A DNA stretch of 6,724 nt from Synergistaceae bacterium (GTDB lineage: Bacteria > Synergistota > Synergistia > Synergistales > Aminobacteriaceae). A program made the position numbers and the translations under genes. Within the stretch, counting starts at the first letter, position 1. The number at the start of each line of letters is the position of its first letter. Shown piece by piece: positions 1 through 5,384 of the stretch. The stretch is from contig JAISWV010000382.1 of the NCBI GenBank assembly GCA_031270755.1, positions 1 through 6,724 on the forward strand, in the 5' to 3' direction. The notes beneath the pieces were generated by a model. The model made no database searches and was not told where the DNA came from. It worked only from the letters and a program-made list of their open reading frames with translations.

Positions 1-593
1 GAAGAGGACCCATCAACGGCCTCTTCAACGCCCGTATGCTGGCCATGATCACCTATCGCAGCGAGGAGTCCTTCGTCCGGCGGCACATGAGGGCCTCGCG
101 AAACATCGACGAGTGGGGAGGCCGTTTCGACGTCGAAAGCTACCTGATGCACCAAGGAAAGCTTTTGACGAGGCGGTTCGACGCCAACTGCTATCTGTAC
201 CTCACGAAGATGATGGACCTCCACGACCTGGCGAAGGGATACGCCGACGCCGAGGCCGCGTTGGAGTCCTTCCGCAAAAAAAATTTCCTGGGAGTGGGGA
301 TCAACAGCGACATCCTATTCCCGCCCTGGCAGGTTCAAGAGGTGGTGGAGGCGGCCTCGGACGTGGGAGCATATGCCTCTTACAGGGAACTGCGCAGCGA
401 CATCGGCCATGACGCTTTCCTCGTGGAGATGGAGCAGATCTCCGAGATTTTCAAAGATTTTTTCGACTCCATCGGATTTTATGAGACGTCATCGAACACC
501 TCGCCGGAGTCCAGGCGAGCGCGCTTTGCTCGGGGAAAAACGCGCTCCCCGCGTTCGCTGAGAACGCGGCCTTCGTATGGAATGGAAGGGTAA
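1..593 (+). CDS. metX: Homoserine O-acetyltransferase (MetX), C-terminal part, 5' end cut by window
   Basis: MetX is a cytoplasmic alpha/beta-hydrolase-fold enzyme that transfers an acyl group, normally from acetyl-CoA, to the hydroxyl of homoserine, the entry step of methionine synthesis. The frame is open from base 3 and ends at TAA 591-593, giving about 197 residues. The family block ARMLAMITYRSEESF lies at bases 33-77, followed by SYL-MHQG and RRFDANCYLYLT. Two members of the catalytic triad are visible: Asp in GINSDILFPP (codon 309-311) and His in DIGHDAF (codon 408-410). They are 33 residues apart, the spacing known for MetX. The nucleophile Ser lies upstream of the window. Homology ends near DFFDSIGF; the last ~30 residues are an Arg/Ser-rich tail coded by palindromic DNA and are atypical. 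Acetyl versus succinyl specificity cannot be decided from this part. The upstream neighbours are unknown. Confidence 0.9.
   Translation, partial: RGPINGLFNARMLAMITYRSEESFVRRHMRASRNIDEWGGRFDVESYLMHQGKLLTRRFDANCYLYLTKMMDLHDLAKGYADAEAALESFRKKNFLGVGINSDILFPPWQVQEVVEAASDVGAYASYRELRSDIGHDAFLVEMEQISEIFKDFFDSIGFYETSSNTSPESRRARFARGKTRSPRSLRTRPSYGMEG
517..569. repeat. Cluster of inverted repeats inside the 3' end of metX
   Basis: Two hairpins lie in a row. GAGCGCG (517-523) pairs with CGCGCTC (541-547), with an alternative CGGGG (531-535) / CCCCG (547-551) pairing. CCGCGTTC (549-556) then pairs perfectly with GAACGCGG (562-569) around a 5-base loop. These bases code the Arg-rich end of MetX. The arrangement resembles a REP-like or other small palindromic element that was inserted and then read through as coding sequence. 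No copy elsewhere in the window proves this. Confidence 0.5.
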
Positions 594-600
594 AGGGTAA

Positions 601-643
601 AGCGAAAGATAACAAAGATAACAGTGAAGCGGAAAATAACAAA
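601..643 (+). repeat. Imperfect 16-base direct repeat, AT-rich
   Basis: AGCGAAAGATAACAAA (601-616) and AGCGGAAAATAACAAA (628-643) match at 14 of 16 bases with a 27-base period. A shorter repeat of GGTAAA is at 588-593 and 595-600 just before it. The stretch directly follows the metX stop codon and is much more AT-rich than the neighbouring genes. Its function is unknown; it may simply be the degenerate flank of a small repeat element. Confidence 0.45.
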
Positions 644-687
644 CACAAATTGGGAGCTGGGAAAAAATCGCCCAGTTCCCTTTGTGT
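643..687. terminator. Long compound hairpin, candidate bidirectional terminator
   Basis: GGGAGCTGGG (652-661) pairs with CCCAGTTCCC (671-680), one pair being G-U in RNA, around a 9-base A-rich loop. After a TT bulge the stem continues with ACACAAA (643-649) against TTTGTGT (681-687), giving about 17 pairs. It lies between the converging metX (+) and PH-domain (-) genes, which is where a shared terminator is expected. The outer arm is T-rich on both strands (TTTGTGT on +; AATTTGTGTTTG on -), but neither strand has a clean T run, so termination is inferred. Confidence 0.6.
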
Positions 688-718
688 CTGTACGCATTCT
701 GTCGTTTCGCATTTCATA

Positions 719-763
719 AAGTGGTCGCTTCGTTCCGCCGACGTTCGGCAGCGAAGGCCACTT
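719..763. repeat. 45-base imperfect palindrome downstream of the PH-domain gene
   Basis: Outer arms AAGTGG (719-724) / CCACTT (758-763), middle arms CTTCG (728-732) / CGAAG (752-756) and inner arms GCCGA (737-741) / TCGGC (745-749) are nested around a 3-base loop, with unequal internal bulges. It starts 11 bases past the stop codon of the - strand gene. It could add to termination or RNA 3'-end stability for that gene, or be a REP-like element. No T run follows on either strand. Confidence 0.5.
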
Positions 764-773
764 GCGGTTCAGT

Positions 774-1253
774 TCACTCCGATGAAGACGAGTTTTCTTC
801 GTTATCGTGCGCCCGCTCGCGTTTCTGCATGATGTCACGAATGGCGTGGGGGCTCGGCATGTTGGTGACGATAATTTCATAGTCGTCCGTGCCGGGCGAA
901 GCCACCAGGATGTCTCCGGTGTCCAAAATACGCTGGATGACGCTCTGCTTCACCTGAATCGTCTTGATGTTTTTGGTGCTGATCTCGATGGAATGACGTC
1001 CGATAAAGCCCTTTTCAAGCGCGATTTCGTCGGATTTCACGATCAGCATGACACGAAAACGCCGGTACACCATGTCCCCGACGGCGTAAAGGACCAATAT
1101 CAAAAAGAGCCCCCATATCACGCTGCCGGAGAAATACCCCTTCACCGAGAAGAAAACCGCCGCTATCAAAAGAATCACCATCGCCGCCGCGTGCCAGAAA
1201 AAGCTCCTCCAGGGTGGCCTGTATCTTTGTTCCGTAAATTTTTGTTCCTCCAT
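774..1253 (-). CDS. Membrane-anchored bacterial PH-domain protein (DUF304/bPH_2-like)
   Basis: This 159-residue protein starts at ATG 1253-1251 behind a strong ribosome binding site and ends at TGA 776-774. A short charged N-terminus (1-16) is followed by two hydrophobic segments, about 17-37 (FFWHAAAMVILLIAAVFF) and 45-62 (VIWGLFLILVLYAVGD). They form a membrane hairpin. Residues 65-145 look like a bacterial pleckstrin-homology-like domain: FRVMLIVKSDEIALEKGF, then STKNIKTIQVKQSVIQRIL and GDILVASPGTDDYEI. The pattern of a basic Arg pair after the membrane helix, 'I.t.nI..v.v.qs...rilgtGdI.v...G' and a closing 'p..ir..i' helix is typical of DUF304/YdbS-type proteins. The acidic, serine-rich tail (HDNEENSSSSE) is probably disordered. 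The biochemical role of this family is poorly known; it is often linked to the envelope. The gene appears to be transcribed alone, diverging from the MATE gene. Confidence 0.85.
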   Translation of the reverse strand: MEEQKFTEQRYRPPWRSFFWHAAAMVILLIAAVFFSVKGYFSGSVIWGLFLILVLYAVGDMVYRRFRVMLIVKSDEIALEKGFIGRHSIEISTKNIKTIQVKQSVIQRILDTGDILVASPGTDDYEIIVTNMPSPHAIRDIMQKRERAHDNEENSSSSE

Positions 1254-1260
1254 ATTTTTT

Positions 1261-1269
1261 ACCTCCTCG
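1261..1269 (-). promoter_or_regulatory. Strong ribosome binding site of the PH-domain gene
   Basis: On the - strand CGAGGAGGT ends seven bases before the ATG at 1253-1251, a near-perfect Shine-Dalgarno sequence. It fixes this start and confirms that the - strand frame, not the long overlapping + strand frame, is the real gene. Confidence 0.8.
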
Positions 1270-1290
1270 TTTTATCGACTCGAAATACGT

Positions 1291-1325
1291 ATTATACTCT
1301 GCCCTTTACACCGTCGTTCATTATA
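1291..1325 (-). promoter_or_regulatory. Two tandem TATAAT boxes for the PH-domain gene
   Basis: On the - strand perfect -10 boxes TATAAT occur at 1296-1291 and 1325-1320, 29 bases apart. The proximal box has TGAACG at 1320-1315 (18-base spacer) as a poor -35 candidate. The distal one has no good -35 at standard spacing (TTGTGC at 1351-1346 is 20 bases off). Either could start the PH-domain transcript. The proximal box also sits beside the 10-base palindrome AATACGTATT (1284-1293), a possible operator. Confidence 0.55.
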
Positions 1326-1420
1326 GCAAATACCATGGCCCATGTGCACAAGCACCAAATAGCTGTTCATCCGAAATCCGAAATATCCGCCGGCTTTTCG
1401 CCCGTTTTTCTTCAGCGTAC

Positions 1421-1455
1421 TTGCGCTCTTGCCTTTCGTGCGCTTATGGTAAACT
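1421..1455 (+). promoter_or_regulatory. Weak possible promoter for the MATE gene
   Basis: TTGCGC (1421-1426) or TTGCCT (1429-1434) could act as a -35. TGGTAAACT (1447-1455) reads as an extended -10 (TGn plus TAAACT). Spacings are not ideal (23 and 15 bases), so support is weak. The rest of 1254-1525 shows no other gene, only small palindromes such as CCATGG and TGTGCACA (1343-1350). Confidence 0.25.
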
Positions 1456-1512
1456 ACTCGCTCGACAGCCGCGGATTCGCCGCTTTCGCTTTACGAAAAA
1501 ACTAGAAGTGTC

Positions 1513-1517
1513 GAGGT
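1513..1517 (+). promoter_or_regulatory. Ribosome binding site that fixes the MATE start
   Basis: GAGGT lies 8 bases before ATG 1526. The frame is open further upstream to a TTG at 1421, but that extension has no ribosome binding site and reads as Arg/Cys-rich non-family sequence. Confidence 0.6.
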
Positions 1518-1525
1518 ACGAAGGC

Positions 1526-2920
1526 ATGCATGAACCGGAACGTATGGGGACTCAACCTATTTTGAAACTGCTGGTGACTTTCGCTCTCCCCTCCATTGCG
1601 GGCATGGTGGCCAACGCGCTCTACAACATCGTAGACCGCATGTTCGTCGGGTTGATCGTGGGGCCGGAGGGCCTCGCCGCCATCAGTTTGTGTTTTTCCT
1701 TCATGCTTTTCAATATGGCCGTTTGCCTTTTGTTCGGCGTCGGGGCCTCGCCCTTGATGTCTATCGCCCTGGGGGGGAACGACAGGCCAAGAGCGGAGCG
1801 CATCTTGGGCACTACGGCAACCAGCGTGTTCGTCGCGGCATGTTCCATAGCGCTTTTCAGCGCGTGGAAACTGGATTTCATCCTGAGACTCAGCGGAGCC
1901 GGCGAGACCCTTCTGGAGCCTGCGCGGGAGTATTTGGAGATCATCTTGTGGGGCATCCCGTTTTCGGCCCTGGCGTTCACCTTGAACTTCTGCATCCGGG
2001 CGGAAGGGCGGCCGGCTTTCGCCATGGGAACGCAAATGCTGGGGGCGTTCTCCAACATCGTTTTGGACGCCGTCTTCATCATTTACCTGGACATGGGAAT
2101 CGCCGGCGCGGCATGGGGAACGATCATCTCTCAAGGTATCGCCGCCGTCTGGGTTCTTTCTTTTTACTTCCGCCGTCTGGGGGTGCTGCGTTTCCGCGCG
2201 AAACACCTCACGCCCCGGCTTTCTTTGCTGGGGTCGACGCTGCCCTTGGGCCTTTCTCCTTTTTTGACGGAGATGTCCTTCACCTTTTTTTTCATTCTTT
2301 TCAACAGGGCTCTCGCTTTCTATGGAGGGGACCTGGCAGTTTCGGCCATGGGGGCCTTCATGGGGTGGGATTCTCTTTTGTTCATGCCGGTGATCGGCAT
2401 AGGGGAAGCGGCCCAGACCCTCTTCGCCTATAACTACGGTGCGCGCTTCATGAAACGCATTCTCGAAATTTTGAAATGGGCGCTGATCCTGGCGTCGGTG
2501 TATTTCATTTGCAGTGCGCTGAGCGTCACCTTCTGGGCCGAGAAAATGCTGCGCCTCTTCACGGCCGACGCCGAGCTTTTGAATATGGCGGCGGCGGGAG
2601 CCCGGATATCCTACGCCGGAGTGCTGTTCGTGGGAATCGCCCTGATCGGCATCAGTTTTTTTCAGGGACTGGGAAAGGCAAAGATATGTCTTTTCCTCAA
2701 CCTCGCGCGCCAGCTCCTTTTTTTGATCCCAGCCCTCTGGTTCCTGCCTAAAATCTGGGGGCTTTCTGGTGTATGGTACTGCTTCCCCGCTATGGATATC
2801 GGAGGCGGAACCCTGGCTCTCTGTTTTCTGCTATGGGCATACAAACGCTTAGGACTGGACCTATTTGAAGATCGAAGGGAAAATCAAGGGGAAGATCGAA
2901 GGGAGGGAAGCTCCGCCTGA
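1526..2920 (+). CDS. MATE-family multidrug/cation efflux transporter (MepA-like)
   Basis: This 464-residue inner-membrane protein is of the usual MATE length (about 450). MATE transporters expel cationic drugs or metabolites in exchange for Na+ or H+. The sequence has two homologous six-helix halves. In the N-half the classic ALYNIVDRMFVG is at 31-42, a polar segment near PLMSIALGGND at 76-86, RAEGRPAFAMG at 158-168 and SNIVLDAVFI at 176-185. In the C-half GIGEAAQTLFAYNYGA is at 291-306 and FFQGLGKAK at 378-386. These blocks point to the bacterial NorM/DinF/MepA side of the family rather than to lipid-II flippases, and resemble MepA most. The substrate cannot be read from sequence. The last ~18 residues (EDRRENQGEDRREGSSA) are a charged repeat coded by a short direct DNA repeat and probably lie in the cytoplasm. 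The gene diverges from the PH-domain gene; the next + gene has its own -10 box, so MATE may be monocistronic. Confidence 0.93.
   Translation: MHEPERMGTQPILKLLVTFALPSIAGMVANALYNIVDRMFVGLIVGPEGLAAISLCFSFMLFNMAVCLLFGVGASPLMSIALGGNDRPRAERILGTTATSVFVAACSIALFSAWKLDFILRLSGAGETLLEPAREYLEIILWGIPFSALAFTLNFCIRAEGRPAFAMGTQMLGAFSNIVLDAVFIIYLDMGIAGAAWGTIISQGIAAVWVLSFYFRRLGVLRFRAKHLTPRLSLLGSTLPLGLSPFLTEMSFTFFFILFNRALAFYGGDLAVSAMGAFMGWDSLLFMPVIGIGEAAQTLFAYNYGARFMKRILEILKWALILASVYFICSALSVTFWAEKMLRLFTADAELLNMAAAGARISYAGVLFVGIALIGISFFQGLGKAKICLFLNLARQLLFLIPALWFLPKIWGLSGVWYCFPAMDIGGGTLALCFLLWAYKRLGLDLFEDRRENQGEDRREGSSA
2867..2904 (+). repeat. 14-base direct repeat coding the charged MATE tail
   Basis: GAAGATCGAAGGGA occurs at 2867-2880 and again, identical, at 2891-2904, with a 24-base (8-codon) period that keeps the frame. 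It codes EDRRE twice. It looks like a recent in-frame duplication at the very end of the gene. Confidence 0.7.
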
Positions 2921-2947
2921 AAAAAGCAAAATCGCAGAGCCTCCCTG

Positions 2948-2953
2948 TATAAT
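2948..2953 (+). promoter_or_regulatory. -10 box (TATAAT) ahead of the alcohol dehydrogenase operon
   Basis: A perfect TATAAT lies 59 bases before the GTG start of the dehydrogenase, in the 92-base gap after the MATE gene. No good TTGACA-like -35 is seen 16-18 bases upstream (AGCAAA at 2925-2930), so an activator or weak constitutive use is possible. It would drive the dehydrogenase, decarboxylase beta and PgsB-like genes as one transcript. Confidence 0.5.
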
Positions 2954-2999
2954 GGAAAGATGTGTTTACGGGCATAAAGAAGAGGGTCGCTCCTTTCTC

Positions 3000-3005
3000 G
3001 GAGGT
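3000..3005 (+). promoter_or_regulatory. Ribosome binding site that selects the GTG start
   Basis: GGAGGT is 7 bases before GTG 3013. An in-frame ATG at 2962 would add 17 residues but would place this strong site inside the coding sequence, and family homology begins right after the GTG (KNFTWWNPT). Confidence 0.75.
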
Positions 3006-3012
3006 GGTAGCA

Positions 3013-4194
3013 GTGAAGAATTTTACATGGTGGAACCCTACGATCGTGATCTTCGGCAAGGACACGATCCCGCAAATCGCCGATCAGCTGGCCGCTGTCA
3101 AGGCGAAAAGCGTGCTGTTGGTTTACGGCGGCAAAGCGATTTTTAAAAACGGCGTGTACACGCAGGTGACGGAGGCCTTGACGAAAAGAAACATCGCCTT
3201 TCCCGAGCTGGGGGGGGTAAAGTCCAACCCCACAATCGACAAGGTGCGCGAGGGAGTGGCGCGGGTGAAGGCGTCCCCGGTGGACGCCGTCGTTCCGGTA
3301 GGCGGAGGCAGCGTCTTCGATACGGCCAAGACCATAGCAGCCGGCGCGTTTTATAAGGGCGACCCCTGGGATTTCTTCGAGGGCAAGGCGTCGGAGCTGC
3401 AGCGCGCTCTGCCGATTTTCGGCGTTTTGACGGCCTCGGCCACGGCCTCCGAGGTCAACAACATCGCGGTCGTCTCGAACCCGGAAAGGGAGGCGAAGAC
3501 CTCCTTCAACAGCCCCTTCATTTTCCCCCGCGTCTCCATCATCGACCCCTGGGTGCAAACTTCCCTGCCGGAGGAGCAGACGGTAAACGGCGGTATTGAT
3601 ATCATGACCCATGCGATGGAGCGCCTTTTCGACGGAGCGGAGGGCGTGGGACTCATGGACGCCCAAGGATACGCCATCGTGAAAAGCATGATCGAGCTGA
3701 TCCCGGAACTGCGCATGAACCCCGAAAATTACGAGGCCCGGGCTCAGTACGCGTGGGCGGCCTCCTTGGCGCACAATGGCTCGCTTTCCTGCGGCCGCGG
3801 TGGAAGGGGAGATTTTTCCTCTCACAAACTGGGGCACTCGCTCAGCCTTCTTTTCGGCGTTCCCCACGGGGCGTCCCTGTCCGTTATGATGCCCGCGTGG
3901 GCGCGTTATCTCCATAAGGAAAACCCAACTCCCTTCGCCCGATTTGCGGAGGCCGTGTTCGGCGCCGGGGGAGGCGGCCAAGGAAGCGACGAAGAAGAGA
4001 GGGCCCTGGAGGGCATAGAGCGCCTGGAAAGTTTTTATCGTTCGGTAGGCGCCCCGACGACCCTGCGGGAGTTGAAGATCGGAGAGGCCGATATCGAACG
4101 CGTCACCCAAAACGCCGCGGCTTTTGCGCCTTTCGGGGCGCTCAAACCCCTCACCTCCGACGACATTTTGGAAATTTACAAATTAGCCTATTGA
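3013..4194 (+). CDS. Iron-containing alcohol dehydrogenase, YqhD/BdhA type
   Basis: This is a cytoplasmic group III alcohol dehydrogenase, 393 residues from the GTG start, close to the usual 385-390 for YqhD and butanol dehydrogenases. It would reduce aldehydes (butanal, acetaldehyde, methylglyoxal and similar) with NAD(P)H. The N-terminal dinucleotide domain starts with KNFTWWNPTIVIFGK and carries the nucleotide loop PVGGGSVFDTAKTIAAG at 95-111. TASATASEVNN at 140-150 is the conserved segment near the active site. Metal ligands are predicted as Asp196 and His200 (GGIDIMTHAME), His271 and His285 (SSHKLGHSLSLLFGVPHG). The 4- and 14-residue spacings equal those of the YqhD metal site. The gene heads a tight operon: its stop is 26 bases before the next start. 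A role in disposing of reducing power during fermentation is inferred. NADPH rather than NADH use is suggested by family, not proven. Confidence 0.95.
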   Translation: MKNFTWWNPTIVIFGKDTIPQIADQLAAVKAKSVLLVYGGKAIFKNGVYTQVTEALTKRNIAFPELGGVKSNPTIDKVREGVARVKASPVDAVVPVGGGSVFDTAKTIAAGAFYKGDPWDFFEGKASELQRALPIFGVLTASATASEVNNIAVVSNPEREAKTSFNSPFIFPRVSIIDPWVQTSLPEEQTVNGGIDIMTHAMERLFDGAEGVGLMDAQGYAIVKSMIELIPELRMNPENYEARAQYAWAASLAHNGSLSCGRGGRGDFSSHKLGHSLSLLFGVPHGASLSVMMPAWARYLHKENPTPFARFAEAVFGAGGGGQGSDEEERALEGIERLESFYRSVGAPTTLRELKIGEADIERVTQNAAAFAPFGALKPLTSDDILEIYKLAY

Positions 4195-4205
4195 ATGGCC
4201 TGCTG

Positions 4206-4211
4206 AAAGGA
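4206..4211 (+). promoter_or_regulatory. Ribosome binding site for the decarboxylase beta gene
   Basis: AAAGGA is 9 bases before ATG 4221. An in-frame TTG at 4191 overlapping the previous stop codon would add ten residues, but has no site of its own at proper spacing. Confidence 0.55.
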
Positions 4212-4220
4212 CTCAAAAAA

Positions 4221-5348
4221 ATGGAACTTTTTAACGGTATTTTCTCGATGACGTGGCAGCAGGGAGTTATGATCGTAGTGGGCTTGACGCTGATTTACCT
4301 GGCCATCGTAAAGGAGTACGAACCCACGTTACTCCTTCCTATGGGTTTCGGCACTCTGCTGGTCAATATTCCTCTGTCCTCGGCTCTGACCCAGATCAGC
4401 GGCGGACACGTCGAAGTCGGCGCGGTCAGCCGCCTCTTCGAGATGGGCATACAAACGGAGCTTTTCCCCCTCTTGATCTTCATCGCCATCGGCGCGATGA
4501 TCGACTTCGCGCCTCTTTTCCAGACGCCCGTGACGATGATATTCGGCCTTCTGGCCCAGGGGGGGATTTTCCTCACTATGGGCATCGCCTATTACTTTTT
4601 CGGATTTTCCATAAAAGAGGCGGCGTCTATCGGCATCATCGGCGCGGCGGACGGCCCGACCTCGATTTACGTCGCCAACCGCTTCGCCCCTAATTTGCTG
4701 GGGTCGATATCGGTAGCCGCCTACTCTTACATGTCCCTCGTCCCCATCATTCAGCCGCCCGTCATTCGCCTCCTGACCACCGATGCGGAGCGCCGCATTC
4801 CTATGACCTATCATGAAAAACAGGTGTCTCAGTCGGCCAAAATCCTTTTTCCCATCGCCGTCACGCTGTTCGCGGGAATTTTGGTGCCCGCGTCGGCGTC
4901 GCTCATCGGTTTTTTGATGTTTGGCAACCTGTTGCGGGAAAGCGGCGTGGTGGAGCGCCTGGCGAAGGGCGCCCAAAACGAGCTGGCCAACATCGTGACG
5001 ATCCTCCTGGGGCTCTCTATCTCGAATAAAATGACCGGCGGGGAGTTTTTGCAGCCGATGACTCTGGGCATCATGGGGCTGGGGTTGGTGGCTTTCATTC
5101 TGGACACGGCGATGGGAGTGCTGGCGGCCAAGGTGCTGAACCTGTTCCTGACCCACAAGATCAACCCCATGATCGGGGCGGCGGGAATTTCGGCCTTCCC
5201 CATGTCCTCCCGGGTGATACAGAAAATGGCGGCGAAGGAGGACAAGAACAACTTCATCTTGATGCAGGCCGTGGGCGCCAACGTGTCGGGGCAGATCGGC
5301 TCGGTCCTGGCCGGAGGACTGCTGCTGGCGTTTTTGGCGGGGTTGTAG
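4221..5348 (+). CDS. oadB: Na+-translocating decarboxylase, beta subunit (OadB/GcdB/MmdB family)
   Basis: This 375-residue, very hydrophobic protein is the membrane subunit that decarboxylates carboxybiotin and couples this to export of Na+. Its partners normally are a carboxyltransferase alpha subunit, a biotin carrier and a small gamma/delta subunit. Its length fits the glutaconyl-CoA and methylmalonyl-CoA decarboxylase beta subunits better than the longer enterobacterial OadB. The functional residues defined in Klebsiella OadB have clear counterparts with the same spacing: Asp144 in GAADGPTSIY (D203), and Asn315, Ser324 and Arg331 in INPMIGAAGISAFPMSSRV (N373, S382, R389). SISNKMTGGEFLQP at 266-279 and SYMSLVPIIQPPVIRLL at 169-185 are also family blocks. 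The C-terminal half begins after a cytoplasmic loop near 186-205. None of the partner subunits is in this window, so the substrate (oxaloacetate, methylmalonyl-CoA, glutaconyl-CoA or malonate) is open. The symbol marks the family only. Confidence 0.94.
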   Translation: MELFNGIFSMTWQQGVMIVVGLTLIYLAIVKEYEPTLLLPMGFGTLLVNIPLSSALTQISGGHVEVGAVSRLFEMGIQTELFPLLIFIAIGAMIDFAPLFQTPVTMIFGLLAQGGIFLTMGIAYYFFGFSIKEAASIGIIGAADGPTSIYVANRFAPNLLGSISVAAYSYMSLVPIIQPPVIRLLTTDAERRIPMTYHEKQVSQSAKILFPIAVTLFAGILVPASASLIGFLMFGNLLRESGVVERLAKGAQNELANIVTILLGLSISNKMTGGEFLQPMTLGIMGLGLVAFILDTAMGVLAAKVLNLFLTHKINPMIGAAGISAFPMSSRVIQKMAAKEDKNNFILMQAVGANVSGQIGSVLAGGLLLAFLAGL

Positions 5349-5384
5349 CGGCACGCGTCAAAGCGCGGGAAACAGGGAAACAAT

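Noticed and set aside
601..643. CRISPR-like array
   Set aside because: Only two imperfect short repeats with an 11-base interval; no repeat-spacer pattern and no cas genes.
807..1505. A 232-codon + strand frame across the PH-domain gene and the intergenic region
   Set aside because: It has no ribosome binding site or domain, and the opposite strand holds a convincing PH-domain gene with a strong Shine-Dalgarno sequence.
1421..1525. N-terminal extension of the MATE gene from a TTG codon
   Set aside because: It lacks a ribosome binding site and reads as atypical Cys/Arg-rich sequence; ATG 1526 has GAGGT at good spacing and gives the usual family length.
2900..2946. Possible terminator hairpin AGGGAGG / CCTCCCT after the MATE gene
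   Set aside because: The arms are separated by over 30 bases with poor inner pairing, no T run follows, and the TATAAT box overlaps the end.
2962..3012. Earlier ATG start for the alcohol dehydrogenase
   Set aside because: The strong GGAGGT lies within this extension and points to GTG 3013, where family homology begins.
2884..4110. A 408-codon open frame on the - strand opposite the alcohol dehydrogenase
   Set aside because: It lies antisense to a gene with complete metal-site and nucleotide motifs, its translation is rich in Arg/His/Gly with no family pattern, and it is typical of shadow frames in GC-rich DNA.
4329..5354. A 341-codon open frame on the - strand opposite the decarboxylase beta gene
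   Set aside because: The translation is a low-complexity Arg/His/Gln/Asp mix without recognisable domains; the + strand gene has all family motifs.
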